Assembly: GCA_016808115.1 (NCBI GenBank) | Contig: JAEQBH010000990.1 | Span: forward strand, 744,001 to 808,000 | Direction: 5' to 3' | Source of the DNA: Tetrastigma voinierianum | Lineage: Eukaryota > Streptophyta > Magnoliopsida > Vitales > Vitaceae | DNA length: 64,000 nucleotides | Shown here: piece after piece, positions 22,684 to 33,794 of the stretch | Numbering within the stretch: the stretch's first letter is position 1 | Layout of the letters: each line of letters starts with the position of its first letter | Position numbers and translations under genes: made by a program | Notes under the pieces: generated by a model | Database searches by the model: none | Seen by the model: only the letters and a program-made list of their open reading frames with translations | Told to the model about the DNA's origin: nothing

Positions 22684-24475
22684 TTAGGTATACGAATACC
22701 TAGGGAGCTCGGGTTTGGGTATCCATCACCACTTGGATGGTTTGATGTTAAGTTAGGTATGAGATTACCTAGGAAATCACGGGACAAAACTAGGACACTG
22801 CATGCATGTGTTTGGTGTATTTTATGTGATTTGATGAATTGTTGTGTGAAAAATATGCATAACATGAATTATGTGTTGTGATTGTTTGGGTGCTTAGGTA
22901 AGTAGCACATTGTGTGTTCGGAAATTTTTTGGGAGTTTTACAGTGTGTAAAACTGGGAAAAATAAAATAAATAAAATAAATAAAATAAATTTATTCGGTT
23001 TATTGGGAGAAAATTATTTTCTAAGGTTTTACAATTTGTAAAACTGAAGAAAATTGAATAAAATAAATTTTTATAAATTTATTTGGTGCACTGGAGAATG
23101 AGAAAAAAAAATGGATAAGTATTTTTTTTTTTTGCGTTGATTCCCAGGTGGCATGCATGAAAAAAGTAAATGAAATAAAGATTTGTTTTAAATTTAATTG
23201 GATGTATTGGAGAAGGAAAAAAAAATGTGTATATTTTTTTTTAGGTGTACCACAATGCTTAAAAATGATGAAAAGTGTGAAAAAGAAAAAAATGAGGTGA
23301 AAGAAAATAATTTTAGGTTTTACGGTGTGTAAGGCGAAGAAAATTGATTAAACTCAAATTTTTATAAATTTATTTGTGTATTAAGAAAATGAAAAAAATA
23401 AAAATTAAGAGTATGTATTTTTAGTGTCATCTTCCATTAAACTGGAAAAATGAAAAAAAAAAGTGCGAAACGGTGGAGCTCACCCTTGATTGTCTTGTGA
23501 AAAAAAAAATTTTGTATTGTAACCTTGCAATTGTATTCTGAGAGGGATGGAGAAAAAAATTATTGGCAATGACACCACAATTGTATTGCGAAGGTGTGGT
23601 TGGACCCGAGTGTAATGCAATGAGGCATTGTATTGCAACTAGGGTCTGAAGTTGGCTGTGGGTTGTGTTGCAATACTTGTATTGTATTGTGACTTAAAGG
23701 CTTGGTGGGCTGGATTGTATTGCAATATAGAGGTGTGCAGGAAGAAAATTGTATTGCAAGAGGAGGCTTGAGGGTTGAGAATTGTATTGATACAATTGTG
23801 TGACCAACGGTATGTGAACGATAGCGTGAGCAGTGCGTGAACGATGTGAAACATGATATGATCAACGGTGATGTGAGCAGTAACTTTAAATTTTTTAAAA
23901 TAAAAAAAAAAATAAAATGAGACAAAATTTTGGAAAAATGGAATTTTCTAAAATAAAATTTTTGTGAATAAAATTGATTTGGCATGTGAAGAACGGAGGG
24001 TGTCTTGCATTGCCTATAAATGCAAGGACATGGTGTCTCTAAAATGTTTTCGGTGTGAATAGTGTCTCGAGTACATGTTACACCCAGCAGGATCGATCAT
24101 TAATGTTGCATGTTTTGATTGCGTGATTTTATGTTTCAAATTGCTTAGAAGGATATACACTTGCGGTATGATGTATATGGAATTGTGATTCTTGTGATTT
24201 GTTGCGTAGGAAATTATATGCATGGTGTAATGCGTATAGGAAAAGGGTGAATGCTAAGGTTATGAACTATGACCTTAGGGATTCGGATACTGAAATGGAC
24301 AAGAAAGCTTAGAATTTTATTGAAATAAATGAATTGAGTGGTTGGAATTTAGCGCCACTTAGGAAATGAATGGGTCAGTTCATGGTTGTCAAGTCTATTA
24401 GTAATTGGCATGTGCATTGCTAGTTAGACCGAAATGAAAAATTAAATGATTCTTGTTGCCATTGGAAATATGTAG
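22684..24475 (+). other. long AT-rich leader of chromovirus B
   Basis: A leader of about 1.8 kb between PBS and gag, without coding sequence. At 22950-23460 diverged copies of TTTTATAAATTTATTTGGT and GGTTTTACA(A)TTTGTAAAAC recur. At 23510-23800 the motif (A)TTGTATTGCAA or close variants occurs about nine times. The leader of copy C (31801-33708, other strand) carries the same two kinds of repeat. Open frames here come from the repeats and are not taken as genes. Confidence 0.75.
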
Positions 24476-24780
24476 ATGGCTAGTCGAGGACGAGGACGTA
24501 GAGGGCGTCCACAGGGTGCGGTGGGCACCACCGGTATTTGTCCGCGAGCCTTTGTTGAGGTTGTAGGTATTGCGGTCGTTGCCTATCGCCGCAATTTGGC
24601 GTAGCGAGGTAGTCGAGAGAGATCCTAAGTAACATCCGGAGGTTTAGGGTGCATCCTCCAGACATTCCACGGGGAGGAGAGAGGTCGATGGTGGCGAGAC
24701 CATTGGTTCATACGGTCGAGAAGGTGTTGAAGGCTATAAGTTACCTTTTGACACTACGGGATTAGACTATTTGTGTTCAG
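24476..24780 (+). pseudogene. gag N-terminal fragment of chromovirus B
   Basis: ATG at 24476 opens with an Arg/Gly-rich start (MASRGRGRRGRPQ), comparable to the gag start of copy C at 31800. Stops follow within about 45 codons. Most of the capsid region is missing, since protease-like sequence begins within 300 bp. Confidence 0.65.
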
Positions 24781-25985
24781 GTTAGAGTGAGGCTGAATAT
24801 GGTGGAAATGGGCGAGACCTCACAGAGACCTTAGAACCTTTGTATGTGAGTTCTCCCTTAGGGATTAGGGCGAGAATAGGGATGATATGTCACGGTTGCG
24901 AGTTGGAGATCTCGGGGACTCTACTCACAGTGGACCTGAGGATCATGGACATGACAGCTTACAGGGTCGTTATCGATTGTGAGCGTAGGAGGGTTACCGC
25001 CTACATGTAGGACGGTACTCGTGTTGTGTTTCAGGGGGACAAGCATGACATTTTGCCCCAAACAGTATATGAGTCGGAGTGTCGAGGGACAGTTAAGCGG
25101 GTTAACTCGTAGCCTTACCACTGAAGGGCCGAGGAGAGACCAGGACTTGGATCTGCCTAGGTAGTGTCTTATTATGTGGATGTTTTCGGATGAGCTACTT
25201 GGACTACCTCCACGAGGTGATAGACCGGTGTCAGTTACACCGGTACTTCACCCATCTATGACTCCACATAGGATGGCACCAATTGAGTTGTAGGAACTCG
25301 AGAGTCGATTCTGGGAGCTCTTGGACAAGGGTTCGTGGGCAAAACACTTCACCATGGGGCGCTAGGTTACGGCTGCGAAGAAGAGGACAAGACCCTTGAT
25401 TGTGCATTGATTGCAGAACCAGGTTGAGCAGGTTCACGATCAGAATCGATACCCATTCTGGGGATTGATGATTTGTTTGATCGAGTTGGGAGGGCGTAAG
25501 TCTACTCGAGATGAACCTTATGCTTTGGTTCATCGGTGAGGTTAGGAGATAAATATCCCTAAGACAGCGTTTAGGACGCGTTATGGACACTTTGAGTTTA
25601 CGGTGATGCCCTTTAGATTGAAGAATGCGCCAGCAGCATTCATGGATCTCATGCATAGGGTGTTCCAACCCTATCTAGATCAGTTTGTCGTAGTCTTCGT
25701 GGATGACATTTTGATCTACTCCTAGTCAGAGTGGGAGCATGAGCATCACTTGAGGATTGTGTTACAGTTGTTGAGAGACCATCAGCTGTATGCCAAGTTC
25801 AGTAAGTGAGAGTTTTGGCTTATTGAGGTGAGATTTTTGGGACACGTGATGTCGACATGTCAGGCGTGTTAGTGGACTAGAGAGAGAAGGTCGAGGCAGT
25901 GATGAGTTGGGAGAGGCCGAAGTCAGTCTTCAAGATACGTAGCTTCTTGGGATTGGCTAGGTATTATAGGAGATTCGAGAATGGG
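24781..25985 (+). pseudogene. protease end and reverse transcriptase of chromovirus B
   Basis: The protease-RT linker is recognisable (VIDCERRRVTAYMQDGTR near 24970-25020, then FQGDKHDILPQ). MTPHRMAPIEL near 25260-25290 begins RT. The catalytic half reads KTAFRTRYGHFEFTVMPF, NAPAAFMDLMHRVFQPY and FVVVFVDDILIYS, with FVDD at 25696-25707, then LYAKFSK and FLGHVM. The start of the RNase H connection (RSFLGLARYYRRF) lies at 25930-25977. The RT N-terminal part is frame-shifted and carries stops, so the copy is inactive. Confidence 0.88.
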
Positions 25986-26450
25986 CTGAAGTTGTCCATT
26001 CGAGGCAGGATCGTAGGACTTCACCTACGGGACGTGGACTCCATGGTTGAAACGACCACGACCGTAGAGAGATCGAGGATGCTCGGGCACGGGATCACGG
26101 TGTTGGTAGCCAGAGGGAGGATCGGCCTTCTTCAGTTCGGGGAAGAGGCGAGAGACACTGCTTCACACGGTTTGAGGACCGGGGGCCGGGTTGGGCATGT
26201 GAGACGGGATGCCCCGAGGCGAGGGGATCACGAGGACTTTGGGACCAGTGCGATCCCGATTAGGCATGAAACGGGGAGAGTATACGTTTCATTCCTCCAC
26301 ACCCTAGTACGGTTCAGAGAAACCAGTTTCAGTTTTAAGGAGCTACACGGGCACCTCCGTTTCACGAGGGCGGGCAATGGGGGCGGTGTGGGTCGGGGTC
26401 GGGGCGGAGGTCGAGTTGACGAAGGCGTGAAGTGGACAGAGATTGAGTAG
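25899..26450 (+). pseudogene. chimeric open frame: RNase H connection joined to gag C-terminus
   Basis: A 183-codon open frame. Residues 1-27 are the pol segment SWERPKSVF...SFLGLARYYRRF. From about residue 30 it matches gag, not pol: LRDVDSMVETTTT resembles YDMDSMVGTALT in copy C gag, and RVGHVRRDAP is a mutated nucleocapsid knuckle lacking its cysteines. A Gly/Arg-rich run (GGGVGRGRGGG) follows. Gag after RT is the wrong order for one element. A deletion between two tandem copies, or a template switch, would explain it. Confidence 0.75.
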
Positions 26451-26507
26451 ACATTGGTTGTTGATGTCAGGTTTGGCATGGATGGGTTGATAATCATCGG
26501 GTTGTTT
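25986..26507 (+). pseudogene. displaced gag C-terminus and protease start in chromovirus B
   Basis: Gag sequence continues to the Gly-rich linker near 26375-26425 and then VVDVRFGMDGLIIIG (26458-26502), a decayed protease strand region. It is cut at 26508 by the left LTR of C. A protease-end segment already occurs at 24781-25000, so this part of the element is represented twice. Confidence 0.65.
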
Positions 26508-28489
26508 TGTGACACTGAGGCAGGGGGTCAGTTGTTACCCAGTCGACTACTTGGAATACAAGTGGATGTCGGGTTACCCAGACGCCACTTGAAGAAAAAT
26601 GCAGATGGGAGTCTCATGGCACAATGGAGGCTCCTGCCCCGAATACATCTACCTACATAGGCACATCATTCAAACAAATCAAAATTAAAAAGCGACCTCT
26701 TGATTATCTTCAAATCTTTCAATACAATATATCAAACTATATCAATAAGATTAAAGAGTTAATAAATTACTCTTATACAACATATATTAAATTAGGAATT
26801 CTAATACATAACATACAATCTTAACACCAAAGCCCTGACAGGCTTTCTTCAAGCGACCTACATGACGTGCAGATTACCTGGCACAAGCTCCTGTGCACAG
26901 TAAATATATCATCTGCAATGGGGTGAGCCTAATGTAAATTGGTGGAGATCTTACAAGTGGGCTACTCTCACGCTTTAAGTGCATATGCAGCAGTGCTCAA
27001 AATAGCAGCGCGTGCAAGCGGAATACGTGAGTCGCTCACTTGAATGCACATGATCGGCTCATACGAGGTCCTCAACGACTCCTCACACACCTAAGCCATG
27101 TATTATCTTTCAAAACAATTTTTGTTTGTTTGAAGCTATGCACCGAAGCATCGGTGAAATATGAGACTACCATCAGGCGAGTGTGTTGGAAGGACTTCAA
27201 ACATTCATGGTCCTCATCAGGAAATGATGCATTGGATGAGTCTCAGCCCCATTCTAGAAGATTATCTGTAAATTCCTTCAACGTTTCGTTTTTCTTTGGT
27301 ACCATGTCATGCCTACTACAATTTCTAGAAATTTCTGGGTCTTTCAGGAAATGCATTCTTGATGCCATTCGATACTCATAACACATACAAATATATCACC
27401 ATGCATACATCGCACTAATTTAAATGCAAAATCATGTCATGTAATTCCAATTGACACAAAAATTAGCTACCTTGGGCTAATTATCAAACCTGAGCAATTA
27501 ATTTAATCACTCAATAAAACACATTTTCATGAAAATTGATTTTAGGTAATCGCGTGCCGTATGGGCGGTGAAAGCCTGGGTTCTTGTTTCCATCACTCAT
27601 AAATCAGTGGTTCACTTTGTAATGGAGACGGAAGAATTTCTCGGCGATTCCGGCCTCATACACATGGCGCGCCATTTAACATAATGCTGACAACCCCAAA
27701 ATCAGCCAGGTGAATGGAGTCACGGGGCTGCTCCGTGAGTTTCAAAAATTATAACAATTCGGTCTCAAGATTTGGGACCGATCAAACGGCCCCTCACGGC
27801 CTCATTAAACTCAAGCATCATAAATACACTTAAATAAAAAGTAAAACCCAAGTAGGGAGAAACCCCTACCTCTGGGAGTTTGAGTAAACTCCTAAATCAG
27901 GGTACCACCTTGAAGCCCTCTCAGCGTAGGCGAACTGGCTTCTTCTTAGAAAGGCTAGACCCGGTCGGATGCAGTCGCAAATCTAGAGAGAGATTCGTCT
28001 TCTCTCCTTTAAAAACTCCATTTTCGATCTCTTGGAAGTGTGTTCTCTTTTCACGTTTTGTTTTGGCTTTTAGGTGGGAAGAGCCAGCCTTTATTCTTAT
28101 TTTGTCTTAGTGACTTAATTGAATTAATAATGGCAGATTATATCACTTTTCTCGGTTTTGATATTCGGCTCTATCCTCGACAGTCCATTTTCATCATTTC
28201 TCTCTCATACCATATGGCACATGAGTACGTGTTATATGTGACTTTCGTCACTTATAGAAATCATTTTACGGCACGAAATGATGCCTCGAAAAGCGATGTC
28301 AACCATTTGTCTCGAATTAAGACAAAATTTTACGTGCTAGCTAGATTTGTGAGACGATTCCAATGATTAGTGAAATCCGTTTCATCGTCGAATCCCAGAA
28401 GAATAAATTACGGTTAAGCCAGTGGCTGTTTTATGTCGAAATTACGATTTTGCCATTATTCCAGAAATTAGAATTTCTCGGGTCTTACA
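26508..28489 (-). repeat. 3' LTR of chromovirus C (left, inverted)
   Basis: Plus-strand ends are TGTGACACTG on the left and CTCGGGTCTTACA on the right, the complement of the family start TGTAAGACCCGAG. GGAATACAAGTGGATGTCGGGTTACCC near its left end recurs near 33843 in the partner LTR. Confidence 0.87.
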
Positions 28490-29480
28490 TTCTCCCCTCC
28501 TTAAAAGGAATTTCGTCCCAAAATTATGGACAATCATAATCACTCACATGCATATGCAACGTGCACTCTACCATGCATGTAAACAATCATTTAAATCTTA
28601 AACGACTAAACTACGTGCGCTGTCCCCTAAACGCAAGAGGATAGGTGACCCGCATCGTGTCATCGGCTCCCACGTGGACTCCTCCACTCCATAGTGCCTC
28701 CATAAGCACCAACCATAGCCTCACGGTCTTGGGTGTAAAACGATCACGGTATCAACAATGCCTACTTGAGTCCTCATAAGAGGCCCCCATCAAGTGTCAA
28801 CCTCAATGTCCCCAATCCACCACATGTTTGGATCAGGGCATATTTCTGAGCATGGAGACTTGAAACACCTTGTGGACACGACATCTTTGGCGATGGCTAA
28901 TCGATGCTGCGGCAGTGCTACCCTCTCGATTATCTCGAAAGGTCAGTGAACCTCGCGATGGCTTCCCAGCTTGCGGAACGACCCTCCTCTTAGGCATCAC
29001 CTTCAAGAAGCGTGATCCCCAACCTCAAACTCTAAGGGTCGACGTCACACATGTATAGCTCTTCTGTGGCTCTAAGCGGTGAAAGCTATTTATCGTATCA
29101 AGCTCACCTTCTCAGAGTGTCTCTAATAAGATCAGGACCGTGATAGAGCTCTCTTCCACCTTGGTCAACATAACGGTAATCTACATGGCCTCCCATACCA
29201 TGCCTCATATGGTGCCATTTGCACACTCGCCTGATAACTGTTGACTGTGTGAATTCCCTTAGAGCGGTGCTCCTCACATTTCTGCACTTATGATCAGGAA
29301 TGTCTTTCGCGGCATGTCCTGCAACTGCCGTATAATCCATCTGACACGTAACCCTACTGACCCTTGCTTGGTATTGTAGCGCTAACCTCTCCAAGGTCAC
29401 AATCAACGACCCAATCCAATGGACCGTCCAGCCTAGTCCATGTCGCCGGACCATCCATATCACAGGAGCCCTTCTTGTTT
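28490..29480 (-). pseudogene. integrase end and chromodomain-like tail of chromovirus C
   Basis: Reading leftward on the minus strand: YQASVQMAPYEAWYGRPCRLPLC (about 29255-29185), HGPDLIRDTL (about 29140-29110), FLKVMPKRRVVPQAG near 29000, VFQVSMLRN near 28870, then a decayed chromodomain tail and the purine tract next to 28490. The order matches B at 36560-37447. Every few dozen codons the frame changes. The minus-strand open frame at 29104-29616 mixes real and shadow sequence. Confidence 0.78.
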
Positions 29481-29544
29481 CGGCAACACTAATAAGAATT
29501 TCAAGGGGTGTATCCAAATCTCGAGTCCTCGGAAATATATCACT

Positions 29545-29812
29545 TTCGAACTCTGAGTCTGGCGTGATAACCGTAATCGATGTGTTTTCATCTCGTCGCA
29601 CTCCGATTCCTATCACTCGGCTCTAAGTCTGCGTGATAACCATGTCCGTGTGTTTTCATCTCGAGTCACTCAGACTCTTATCACTTTCAAACTCTAAGTG
29701 GCATTGATAACTTGGCCCGTGTGTTTCATCTCGAGTCACTCCCGACTTCTATCACTCAACTCTAAGTCTGCGTGATAATCTGACCGTGTGTTTTCATCTC
29801 TCGGGCAACATA
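29545..29812 (-). repeat. ~70-bp tandem repeat, four copies, in body of C
   Basis: On the plus strand each unit has CTCTAAGTCTGCGTGATAAC (or close), then GTGTGTTTTCATCTCGAGTCACTC. Copies start near 29547, 29619, 29689 and 29757. B carries about one copy near 36325-36400 on the other strand. Confidence 0.85.
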
Positions 29813-29834
29813 ACTTTTCGGCTTACACTGCGAG

Positions 29835-30200
29835 CCTCTTTCGTTCACACAGAAATTTTGGATATCTCAAAGGGTCTCTTACACCCACACAGAAATTTCG
29901 GATAACTCCACGGGTCTCTTACCTGCGCCTGAAATTTCGGTTTACTCGAGGAATTATATACACCCTCCCGCGAAATTTGGGGCGTCTCGGTCTCTTACAC
30001 CCACATACGAAATTCAGGATATCTCCTGGGTCTCTTACACCCTGAGAGTCGGGATCTCTCCTGGGTCCTCTTACGCCTCTGAAGTCGGGATATCTCCCCG
30101 AGTCTCTTACACCCATACAGAAATTTGGGATCTCTCCCCGGGTCTCTTACACCCATACAGAAATGCGGGATATCTCCCCGGGTCTCTTATACCCATACTC
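29835..30200 (-). repeat. ~38-bp tandem repeat, about ten copies, in body of C
   Basis: On the plus strand the unit is GGGTCTCTTACACCCATAC followed by AGAAATTTCGGATATCTCCCC. Copies are diverged on the left and nearly identical on the right (30060-30200). B holds one to two copies at 36240-36300. The array lies between gag and integrase, where protease to RNase H would be expected. Confidence 0.87.
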
Positions 30201-30840
30201 CAGGCTTCTCACCTTAAGGGATTAACGACCCCCTTCTTGCTTTGCCCAACACACTTTAATTACTCTTCGTTTCACGATTCGACTAGAGTCTTCGTGGGCG
30301 TAGTCCCAAGGAACAAACTCAATCCACACTCGAAGCAAAGAGTGGTGGACCAACCATACCGTGCAATCACACGGGCTCGATCCGTGTCACCGTGCACCTG
30401 ACGCCCAATAATGCCATGCGTGACGCAATCCGGAGTCCACCATGGCCGGAGATCTCGAGAGATCTCTCTCACTCATAATCTCGACCTATCAGGTCAACTC
30501 TCACCCTACATCCTAGGGAAGAACATCTATACGTGGTTTCTCTAAAGGCCTTAACCTTTAAGTCCAAATCCATCGCGCAAGATGCAACAATTAATGGGTA
30601 TGATCGTCAGTTTGTATTACTACAGTCAATAGTCTGCGGTAAAGCGTGCCTACATATCCATTTGCTACGTATGCTCGGCCCTCTGCACCATGAGACCTAC
30701 GCCTCCACAGGACAATCTACACCTCCTTATGCAGTGGCGACAATAATAACATATAATCTGCCTTGCTTGACTAGAAGTCCGACTGTGAGTCACATGCGAC
30801 CTGACCCGCCCCTCGGCTCCTCTGGCCCACGTGCTCACAG
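30201..30840 (-). other. non-coding body of C shared with B
   Basis: No recognisable domain. On the minus strand it contains TATAGATGTTCTTCC and GTAGGGTGAGAGTTGA, found on the plus strand of B near 35915-35950, so it belongs to the family rather than to a later insertion. Short open frames here (for example 30272-30472) match nothing known to me. Confidence 0.6.
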
Positions 30841-31800
30841 AAGGTGCTAAGTATAGCACCCAGAAGTGAAGCGGTTCCTCGGACCGTACTAGGGTGTGGA
30901 GGAATGGTATACTCTCTCTTGCTCTACGACTAAGCGGGGCTGCGCTGTCCCAATGCCACAGGATCATGTCTGCAGAATGATCCGTCTCACATGCCCGGTT
31001 GTCGGCGGAAGTAACTTATATCCTCTGTCTGGCGACTAGATGCCCGATCTGGCCACGGTCTGAGCTTCGTGTGAAGCAGAAGTCTTTTGCCTCTTCCCTG
31101 AACTAGAAGAAGGTTGATCCTCACTCTTGCCACCGACACTCACATCCTGAGTGCTCCGTGCATCCTCGATTTCTCTCTCTATGGTCAGGGCCGTCCCAAC
31201 CATGGAGTCCATATCATAGACGAGGAGATCTGCAATCTACCCGAATGGATAACCGGTATTGCCAGGTCTCCTAACTTTGGCTAAGTTTGTGGCCACGTAA
31301 TCATCAACAAATCAGGCTAGCTCTGTGAACCTAGTCACATAATCCATCACAGTCATCGCCCCCTGCTTTAGCTTTAGGAACTCCTGAGCCTTGGCATGCC
31401 TCGTAGTCTCTGGAAAGTACTTCCCCATGAACAGCTCCTGAAACTCTGCCCATGTCATAACCTCTAAGTCTCTAGAGGTCTTCGCCCATCTCCACCACAC
31501 TTGGGCCTCGCCCTCTAGCTGGAATGTGCTGATCTAGTTGTATGAAGGTGATCTCATGCACCACAATATGTTCTCGATCTGCGTAAACCAGTAGTGCGCA
31601 GCCATTGGGTCTCCTCCACCTGAATGTCGGGGATGATCGCTCTAGGCCTGCGGGGTTACTGGGGACCTCCTGTCTACCTTTATGCTGGCACAGTGCGATA
31701 GCGACCGCCCTTGATACCTACGGCCTCATGAGCTTGTCAAATGCGGGTGGTGCGACCGGTACCACCCCCTTGGGCGCCCTCCGTCCTCGTGCTCGGCCAT
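30841..31800 (-). pseudogene. gag of chromovirus C
   Basis: A minus-strand ATG at 31800-31798 starts MAEHEDGGRPRG, similar in position and composition to the gag start of B. The capsid domain is clear at 31500-31312: VWWRWAKTSRDLEVMTWAEF, then KYFPETTRHAKAQEFLKLKQG and MDYVTRFTELA, ended by a stop. Downstream (lower coordinates) are DMDSMVGTALTIEREIEDA near 31215 and a remnant knuckle TTGHVRRI near 30990. Expected role is RNA packaging. Confidence 0.85.
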
Positions 31801-33708
31801 CTCACACGTATTTCCAATGGCACTTGGGAATCATTTAATTTTTTCATTTAGGTCTAGCTAGCGATACACGAGCCAATTACTAATAGACTTAACAACCATG
31901 GCGATCGCGTTCATTTCCTAAAGTGGTGCTAAATTCCATGCTCCCGGTTTATTTATTTCAATAAATTTCAAGTTTTCTTGTTCATTTCGGTATCGAATCC
32001 ACTAAGATCATAGTTCCTAACCTTAGCATTCACCATTTTTTCCTATACACATTACACCATGCATATAGTTTCCTATGCGACAACCGCGCAATCACAATTT
32101 CAAATGGTAGTTAAATACAATACAGTATCTCTAAGGCATAAGCACAACCTAGAGACAATCATACACATAATACGTCGATTAATATACACATTGTCCTTGC
32201 ATTTACAAGTAATGCAAGTTAATTGATGCTCCCATTAAAACATTTTATCAACAAAAATTTCATTTTTTATTTTCGAAAATTTTGTCTCCTTTTATTAAAT
32301 TTTATTTTATTTGATTTTTCAAAAAAAAAAAAATTTTTTTTTTTTTCGAAATTTACTGTTCACAGTTGACCGGTCAACGATTACTGTTCACGGATTACTA
32401 TTCACGGATTACTGTTCACGGATTACTATTCCGTTCTTTGTTCATAGATTCTGTTGGAAATCGCGTCTGAAATTGTATTGCAACCTGATTACCTCTTTGC
32501 GCTCTTGCATTTGCAAATACAATTTTCCAGCTTCCTTACTTGCAATACATCTTGTATGTTACTTGTCTGATTTCCTTCTAGTACTTGAGTCTGAAATACA
32601 ATCATTCCTGCAATACAATACCAGCCTTCCATTTGCAATGCAATTTTTGTATTGCAACTCAACCCTAGACTATTCTACTGATAATATTCAAGCTGCTCAA
32701 GCCTTCTTCTGATACAAAAATTGTATTCTTGTGCAATTTCACTACAATTTTTTTCCAGCCTTCTCTCTTGCAATACAAATTTTTTTTCACAATACAATTG
32801 GCGTGTAAGCAGTTCTGCACTAAATTTTTTTTTTTTTTTTTCCAATGCATCCAATAAATTTATAAAAATTTATTTTCACTCATTTTTCTTCAACTTTACA
32901 CACTGTAAAACTTTGAGAAAAATATTTCTTCTCATCAAATTTTTTTTTTTTCACATTTCCAACCACTGGAAAACACTAAAAAAATTTTATATGCCTATTT
33001 TTTTTCATTTTCCATAATACTCAAATAAATTTATAAAAATTTATTTTACTCAATTTTCTTCAATTTTACAACTTGTAAAACCTTAAAAATTTATTTTCTT
33101 CACCTCATAGCCAAATAAATTTATAAAAATTTATTTTCTTTAATTTCTTTTTCCAGTTTTACATTGTAAAACTCGGACAACCCCTTTTCCATTTAATTCT
33201 AGAAATGGTCAATTTCCTCAAAGCCTCTTTATACAACGCCCAACCACAGTGTTATTACTCCAAATTTATTAGAATTTGATTTCATTATCCGATAAACCAA
33301 ATAAATTTCTAAAAATTTATTTGCTTTTATTTATGCTTCAGTTTACTTGCTGTAAGCTCCAAAATTTGTTTATAAATCCTCACAACACCTTGAGTGCTAA
33401 TCACTAAGCACACATACACAATCTCATCACACAACATGGTAAGCATACCATTCACACAATAATTCATCAAATCACACAAAACACACAAAACACGTGCATG
33501 TAGTGTCCTAGTTTTGTCCCGTGATTTTTCCTAGGTAATCTCATACCTACACTTAACATCGAACCACACCTAGTGGTGATGTTCTGACACGACTACGGCC
33601 TAAGCCCAAGCCCTCAATCTCTAGGTTTTCATATACCTATTCTCCACATCAAACCACCTAGTGGTGATGGATACCAAACCCGAGCTCCCTAGGTATTCGT
33701 ATACCTAA
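31801..33708 (-). other. long AT-rich leader of chromovirus C
   Basis: Counterpart of B 22684-24475. On the plus strand TTGCAATACAA or close variants recur at about 32470-32800, AAATTTATAAAAATTTATTTT recurs at 32850-33330, and ACTGTTCACGGATTACT is repeated four times at 32345-32420. No coding sequence is seen; the open frames 32311-32712 and 32721-33017 come from these repeats. Confidence 0.75.
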
Positions 33709-33719
33709 GCTCGATGCCA
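33709..33719 (-). promoter_or_regulatory. primer-binding site of chromovirus C
   Basis: On the minus strand TGGCATCGAGC, a two-base variant of TGGTATCAGAGC, followed by the same leader start (TTAGGTATACGAATACC) as in B. It lies 75 bp from the apparent LTR end at 33795, against 3 bp in B. Confidence 0.7.
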
Positions 33720-33794
33720 AATTGTGTATTTGATATCGGGACTAAACAACTTCACCCAGGGCTCCCAGTGTCGTTTACCCCTTAGCTCGTCTGG

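Noticed and set aside
23560..23985. 141-codon minus-strand open frame
   Set aside because: Produced by the repeated TTGTATTGCAA motif in the leader of B; low complexity and no domain.
29104..29616. 170-codon minus-strand open frame
   Set aside because: Only its C-terminal end agrees with chromovirus integrase (HGPDLIRDTL). The rest is out of frame relative to the true integrase reading and runs into the 70-bp tandem repeat.
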